64,000 nucleotides of DNA from DASQPA01 sp963757335 (GTDB lineage Bacteria; Acidobacteriota; Thermoanaerobaculia; Multivoradales; UBA5704). Where the stretch lies: positions 1,054,001-1,118,000 of the forward strand of contig CAVWRJ010000025.1 of assembly GCA_963757335.1 (NCBI GenBank), in the 5' to 3' direction. This document shows positions 59,419 to 64,000 of this stretch, one piece after another. The notes beneath the pieces are model-generated. The model made no database searches and was not told where the DNA came from. It was given only the letters and a program-made list of their open reading frames with translations. The translations under genes were made by a program, and so were the position numbers. Positions within the stretch are counted from its first letter, which is position 1. Each line of letters starts with the position of its first letter.

Positions 59419-61144
59419 ATGGAAGAACCGCTCTCGACCCCACGCTCGCCTTCCGCCCCCTCGGGCTTCTTCCGGCGCGACCTCCTCCTCCTCATCCTCG
59501 GGGTGGCCCTCCTCTACGGCCCTCACCTCGGCCGGCGGGCCCTGTGGTCGCCGGACGAGGGGCGCTATGCCGAGATCCCGCGGGAGATGGTGGCGACCGG
59601 CGACTGGGTGACGCCGCGCTTGAACGGGGTCAAGTACTTCGAGAAGCCTCCCCTCTTCTACTGGCTCGAGGCGGCGTCGCTCCGCCTCTTCGGGCCGGAG
59701 GAGTGGGCGCTCCGCCTCGCTCCCGCTCTCTTCGCGCTTCTGGGCGTCCTCGCCGTCTATATCGCCGGGCGCCGCCTCTACGGCCGGCGGGCGGGGCTCT
59801 GGGCGGGGGTCGTCCTCGCCACCACCCCGCTCTGGTTCGGCCTCGGCGAGGCGGTCACCCTGGACATGGCGGTCTCCTCTCTCCTGACCGTGACGCTCCT
59901 CGCTTTCCTCTTCGCCTCCCGCGCCGAAGACCCCCGGGAACGCCGGCTGTGGATCTGGGTCTTCTACGCCGCCGCCGCCTTCGCCACCCTGACCAAGGGG
60001 CTGATCGGGATCGTCATCCCCGGGATGGTTCTGGGCGTCTGGATGCTCGCCACCCGGGACTGGCGGGATTGGCGGGACTGGCGGCTGATCCGTCTCGCCC
60101 TCTCCCCCGCCGGGATCGCCCTCTTCCTGGCGATCGCGGTGCCCTGGCATCTCCTGGTCTCCCGGGCCAACCCGGAGTTCGCCTGGTTCTACTTCGTCCA
60201 CGAGCATTTCCTGCGCTATACGACCACGGTCCACAAGCGCTACGAGCCGGTCTGGTTCTTCGTCCCCATCCTGCTCGCCGGCATGCTGCCGTGGACGGTC
60301 TACCTGCCGCGGGCGATCCAGAACGCGTGGCGGAGGAATGCCGGCGATGCCGGCGATATCGCCGATATCGCCGGCATCGAGGAGCGCCGGGCGACCCTCC
60401 TCCTCCTCCTCTGGGCGGGGCTGGTCTTCGCCTTCTTCTCCTTCTCGGACTCGAAGCTCGTCCCCTACATCCTGCCGGTCCTGCCGCCGCTCGCCCTCCT
60501 CCTCGGACGCGAGCTAGGCGGCGGCCTGGGAAGCTCGGGAAGGGCGGCGCGGACTCGCCTACGTCTCCCTGGTGCTCTTCGCCGGTATCCTGGGAACGGC
60601 CTTCCTCGTCCTCCCCCGTATCCCCAAGGCGGCGGAGTTCGGGACCCTCCTCGGCGGCTATGCCTACGCCCTCGCCGGGAGCCTCTTCCTGATGGGGCTC
60701 CTCCCCCTCCTCTTCGACCGCAGCGGGCGCCCGCGGGCCGCCCTGGTCGCGGCGGGGGTGACCGCGGCCCTCTTCCTCACCACCCTCGCCGCCAGCCTGC
60801 CGCCGCTCGACCCAGGACGATCGGTCAAGGCTCTCGCCCGGGCCGTCCGGCCCCGGCTCCAGCCCGGGGACGAGGTGGCGAGCTATCACGACTACTTCCA
60901 GGATCTGCCGTTCTACCTCGGCCGCACGGTCACCGTCGCCGCCTGGCGGGGGGAGCTCGAATACGGCATGGCGCACGAGGACGTCTCCCGCTGGATGATC
61001 GGCGAGGACGAGCTCTGGCGGCGCTGGAACGGGGCCGGCAGGGTCTACCTGGTGATCGACCGGCGCTCCGTACCGCCGGCCCTCGCCACCGCAGAGGTCG
61101 TCGCCCGGTCGGGCAACAACCTGCTGCTCGTCAATCACCCTTGA
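59419..61144 (+). CDS. arnT: ArnT-like lipid A aminoarabinose transferase (apparent frameshift)
   Basis: A GT-C fold glycosyltransferase of the ArnT/PMT family, which in ArnT moves Ara4N from undecaprenyl phosphate to lipid A in the periplasm. The N-terminal loop is ArnT-like: SPDEGRYAEIPREMVATGDW, VTPRLNGVKYFEKPP. About ten membrane helices follow. The frame changes near 60550, after ALLLGRELGGGLGSSG and before AYVSLVLFAGILGTAFL, probably an indel. Two 9-bp minisatellites (60058-60084, 60337-60381) are in frame in the loops. It diverges from arnB, and its stop overlaps the O-antigen ligase-like gene tail-to-tail by ten bases. Confidence 0.85.
60058..60084. repeat. 9-bp minisatellite (gactggcgg), 3 units, in arnT
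   Basis: Units gactggcgg, gattggcgg and gactggcgg are read as Asp-Trp-Arg three times in a loop between membrane helices. Confidence 0.75.
60337..60381. repeat. 9-bp minisatellite (gatatcgcc), 5 units, in arnT
   Basis: Units aatgccggc, gatgccggc, gatatcgcc, gatatcgcc and ggcatcgag are read as Ala-Gly-Asp/Ile-Ala-Asp in a periplasmic or cytoplasmic loop. Confidence 0.85.
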
Positions 61145-62370
61145 GCCGTCGCTTCCATCTCCAGGCAGAAGGGCAGGGCGAGGAGGAAGAGCGCCAGGCG
61201 CTGCACCTCGGTATCCCCCCAGTTGTACTCGAAGAGCCCCGCCAGGTTGAAGCCGATGAGCCCCAAGGCGGCACCCAGGTAGAGGTCGGCGCGCGGCCCG
61301 GCGAAGCCCCCCTGCTGGCGGAAGCGCCGGGCGGCGAGAGCGATCGGCACCGCCATCATCCAGAGATAGGAGCCGAGGGCCGGCAGACCGCGCTCGGCCG
61401 CCAGTTGGAGATAGGTGTTGTGGAGGTGCGGCACCCAGTAGCGGGGGGCGGTCGGGTGGCGGTAGAGGGGGTAGCGACTCTGCACCATGTCCGGCCCGAT
61501 GCCGAAGAGCGGGCGCTCGGCGATCATCTGGAGCCCCGCGTCGATCATGCACAGCCGGTCGTAGTTCGAGGCATCGGCGAGGTCGCCGATCGAGAGCATC
61601 CGGGAGAGGAGCGGGATGGGGGCGAGGAGCACGAAGAGGAGGGCCGCGGGGAGGAGGGCGACGAGCGAGCGCGGCCGGCGGACGGCGAGGAGGACCGTGA
61701 GGACGACGACGAGAGCCAAGAAGGCGCCGCGGGTGAGACTCCCCAGGAGCCCGAGGGTGAGGACCGCGACCACCGCGAAGCGCCAGGGCCGGCGGCTCGC
61801 CGGGTCGACGGCCAGGCGGGAGACGGCGAGGAGGTCGCAGACGAGAAGCACCCCGGCGAAGGTCATCCAGTGCGAAAAGGGGCCGCGAATGCGGTGCTCC
61901 AGGCCGCCATAGCCGAAGAGGAACTGGCCCAGGCCGTAGAGGGAGATCGCCACCCCAAGGAGGGTGACCGCCTCGACCAGCCGGCGGGCGGCGCGCTCGC
62001 CGCGGATGAGGAGGGGTCCCAGGAAGACGGTGACGAGCGAGGTCAGCTCGGAGAGGCTCCCGGCGCTCGCCCGCGGCTCCGACGAGGCGACGACCGCGGC
62101 CGCGAGGAGGAGCACGTAGAGCCCCAAGGGGCGATAGAGCGACCGCAGCTTCCGCCAGGGGATGACCGCTCCGCGCAGGGCAAAGGGAGAGGTCAGGATC
62201 GTCAGGCCGAGGAAGATGTTCGAGAGCGCAATGCCGAACACCGTGAGCAGGTGGAGGGCGTAGAAACGGCGCGCCCAGAGAATGACGCGCGACCCCGGGC
62301 CGCTGGCGAGGGCCGGGGCAGGAATGGAAGACGCTTCCGGTGCGGAGCTCTGTACGGGGATCAAGGCCAC
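61135..62370 (-). CDS. O-antigen ligase/polymerase-like membrane protein (Wzy_C family)
   Basis: A 411-residue polytopic protein with about ten membrane helices. The family's large periplasmic loop contains ERPLFGIGPDMVQSRYP and WVPHLHNTYLQLAAERG, where the Arg and the HN-x-Y/L pattern are typical of WaaL/O-antigen ligases and Wzy_C proteins. Earlier segments include LLGSLTRGAFLALVVVL. It would join a polymer to lipid A-core or to another acceptor. Location between two ArnT-like transferases supports an LPS role, but ligase versus polymerase cannot be settled. Confidence 0.8.
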   Translation of the reverse strand: MALIPVQSSAPEASSIPAPALASGPGSRVILWARRFYALHLLTVFGIALSNIFLGLTILTSPFALRGAVIPWRKLRSLYRPLGLYVLLLAAAVVASSEPRASAGSLSELTSLVTVFLGPLLIRGERAARRLVEAVTLLGVAISLYGLGQFLFGYGGLEHRIRGPFSHWMTFAGVLLVCDLLAVSRLAVDPASRRPWRFAVVAVLTLGLLGSLTRGAFLALVVVLTVLLAVRRPRSLVALLPAALLFVLLAPIPLLSRMLSIGDLADASNYDRLCMIDAGLQMIAERPLFGIGPDMVQSRYPLYRHPTAPRYWVPHLHNTYLQLAAERGLPALGSYLWMMAVPIALAARRFRQQGGFAGPRADLYLGAALGLIGFNLAGLFEYNWGDTEVQRLALFLLALPFCLEMEATAQG

Positions 62371-62489
62371 GGCTTTACGACGGGCTCCAGGAGTAGGGCC
62401 GGGTTCGGGGCGCGGTGGCGAGACTAAGAGAAGGGCGGGCGGCAGTCAATCGGCAGTCCCTCTTGCGACCCCATGCTAGATTGCCCGCC

Positions 62490-64000
62490 ATGCTCGAACC
62501 CGCGGGATCTGTCGCCAGCGCCCCGGAGTTTCGTCCCGCGCTGATCGCCGGCCTCGTCCTCGCCCTCCTCCTCTGCTTCGCCGGGCTCGGGCGCTCGCTG
62601 TGGAGCCCGGACGAGCCGACCGGCGCCGCCGTGGGCCGGGCGATGCTCGCGACCGGCGACCTCGTCGTGCCGCGCTTGAACGGTCAGCCCTTCCTGGAGA
62701 AGCCCCCCCTCTACTGGTGGGTGCAGGTCCTCTCGCTCCGGACCTTCGGGATCGCCGCCGCCGCGGCGCGGCTCCCCTCGGCCCTCTTCGGAGCGCTGAC
62801 GCTCCTCGCCGCCTGGGCCCTCGGCCGGCGCTTCGGGCCCCGGCCGGCGCTCCTCGCCCCGCTCGTCCTCGCCTCGACCGTCCTCTTCGTGGAGGAGACC
62901 GGCCGGGTGGTCGTCGACCCCGCACTCGCCTTCTTCGTCGCCCTGGTCCATCTCGGTTTCGCGCAGCTCGCCGAACCGCGCTCGCCAGGCGAGCGACGGG
63001 GATCGATCCTCCTTATCGCCCTGGCGCTCCCCTTGGCCTTCCTCGCCAAGGGAGTGGTGGCGCTCGGCCTCGGGGCGGGGCCGCCGGTCCTCTATCTCCT
63101 GGCGACCCGGCGGGGCAGGGCGTTCCGCGACCTCTGGCCCGTCGCCGCCCTCGGTCTCCCCCTCTTCGCCCTCATCGTCCTCCCCTGGGCGTTGGCCCTC
63201 TATCACCACGGCGGCTGGCCGGCGATCCAGGAGTGTCTGCTCAACAACACGGCGGGGCGCTTCCTCAAGAACCAGGCCGGAAGGGTCTACGGGCACCGCC
63301 AGCCGCCCTGGTACTACCTGACGATCGCCCCCGCCGTCCTCCTCCCCTGGACGCTCGCCGTGCCGGCGATGCTCAAGGCCGGCGTCCTCCGGAGGGGCAC
63401 CGGCGAGCCCGGGAGCGATTCCCGGCGGCTCCTCTTCTCCACCGTCTGCGTCGGTATCGTCCTCCTCTCGCTCGCCGCCAGCAAGCGGGAGCTCTATCTC
63501 CTGCCGCTCCTCCCCGCCTTCGCCGCCTGCGTCGCCTGGTGGCTCGACGGCGCCACCCGACAGCAGGAGGGCCGGAGCTGGGACCGCCCCACTCTCCTCG
63601 CTCTCCTCGGCCTCGGAGCCGCTCTCCCTCTCCTCCTCTGGGGGATCGCCGTCTTCGTACGGGTGTCCCCGCCCCGCCAGGCCGCCCTGGCGCCGCTCCA
63701 GGAGGCTCTCTCGCCGGGAGTGCTCGCCGCCTGGGGAGTCGCGGCCCTGGCGATCTCGGGGACCGCGGCCCGCGGGTTCGTCCGTGGCCGGCGCGCCACC
63801 TCCTCCCCGGGCCCAGCCCGGGTGCTCCTCCCTTTCCTCCTCCTCTTTTTAGCCGTGCAGACAGGGGTCAAAGCAGCGGTCGATCCCGTGAAGAGCCTGG
63901 ACGACCTGACCGCCGCCATCGCCCGGCTCGCGCCGGGAACCGAGCCCGTCCCCGCCTACCTGCCGCCGCGCCAGTCGAGCGAAAGCCTGTTCGGGATCGT
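62490..64000 (+). CDS. second ArnT/PMT-like GT-C glycosyltransferase (3' end outside window)
   Basis: An open frame from the ATG at 62490 to the right edge (about 503 residues). It has the GT-C start SLWSPDEPTGAAVGRAMLAT and LNGQPFLEKPPLYWWVQVLS, with the catalytic Asp-Glu loop, and many membrane segments (LLIALALPLAFLAKGVVALG, YYLTIAPAVLLPWTLAVPAM). A stop is not reached. Relative to the arnT copy the first loop is altered (DEPTG for DEGRY), so donor or acceptor may differ. It is divergent from the O-antigen ligase-like gene. Confidence 0.82.
   Translation, partial: MLEPAGSVASAPEFRPALIAGLVLALLLCFAGLGRSLWSPDEPTGAAVGRAMLATGDLVVPRLNGQPFLEKPPLYWWVQVLSLRTFGIAAAAARLPSALFGALTLLAAWALGRRFGPRPALLAPLVLASTVLFVEETGRVVVDPALAFFVALVHLGFAQLAEPRSPGERRGSILLIALALPLAFLAKGVVALGLGAGPPVLYLLATRRGRAFRDLWPVAALGLPLFALIVLPWALALYHHGGWPAIQECLLNNTAGRFLKNQAGRVYGHRQPPWYYLTIAPAVLLPWTLAVPAMLKAGVLRRGTGEPGSDSRRLLFSTVCVGIVLLSLAASKRELYLLPLLPAFAACVAWWLDGATRQQEGRSWDRPTLLALLGLGAALPLLLWGIAVFVRVSPPRQAALAPLQEALSPGVLAAWGVAALAISGTAARGFVRGRRATSSPGPARVLLPFLLLFLAVQTGVKAAVDPVKSLDDLTAAIARLAPGTEPVPAYLPPRQSSESLFGI

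Noticed and set aside
1..64000. tRNA and rRNA genes
   Set aside because: I looked for tRNA arms with CCA-type ends and for conserved rRNA segments and saw none; a covariance-model search would be needed to exclude them fully.

Overview
The window is GC-rich, double-membraned bacterial chromosome. The best fit is an Acidobacteriota genome, perhaps near Thermoanaerobaculia. The signs are three tandem ADOP-type orphan MacB/FtsX permeases, a complete tol-pal cluster, lipid A L-Ara4N genes, an LptE-like lipoprotein, and a small coiled-coil protein of a type I associate with that phylum. This placement is an inference from gene content. At least eight genes that should be intact, including leuS, ribH and an lptE candidate, carry apparent single-base indels, so the sequence looks like a draft or metagenome assembly.

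Layout. 1-2561: a Tat-exported HisC-like aminotransferase (cut by the left edge) diverging from an ATP-dependent DNA ligase. 2607-5410: a lower-GC two-gene module of a DUF262 (DGQQR) protein and a HipA kinase with overlapping frames. 5441-9049: M28 peptidase, acyl desaturase, LOG-family protein. 9347-14527: tolQ-tolR-tolA-tolB-pal-cpoB. 14624-19599: rpsT, an orphan lanthipeptide-like precursor gene with an identical terminator on each side, then lptE, leuS, nusB and ribH on the minus strand. 19634-23736: a membrane protein with an SDR, DUF1003, manganese catalase and a DsbA-like protein. 23800-31128: three ADOP permeases. 31338-35539: an Omp85-like barrel, a PepSY protein, a secreted unknown and an APH-fold kinase.

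35540-44338 is an accessory region of lower and patchy GC. It holds wreckage of a mobilizable or conjugative element (intact mobC, a truncated relaxase start, a coupling-protein tail, a P-loop fragment), 0.5-kb structured repeats, small membrane proteins, a secreted protein with five 34-residue Cys repeats plus DUF3761, a broken IS3-type element and a tandem array of hairpin units.

44339-64000 returns to core-like DNA: a beta-propeller protein, two PAP2 proteins, a tripartite RND efflux operon, a VapBC-type module, and an arn operon (arnB-arnC-arnA formyltransferase-arnA decarboxylase-arnD) in which ArnA is split into two genes. A divergent arnT, an O-antigen ligase-like protein and a second ArnT-like glycosyltransferase follow. 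Together these suggest an envelope-remodelling region.

Two sequence families cut across gene boundaries. One is a set of 9-bp minisatellites of GATATCGCC type that sit in frame inside unrelated genes, in different reading frames and on both strands. The other is an 81-83 bp palindromic intergenic element in three copies whose arms change in a compensatory way.
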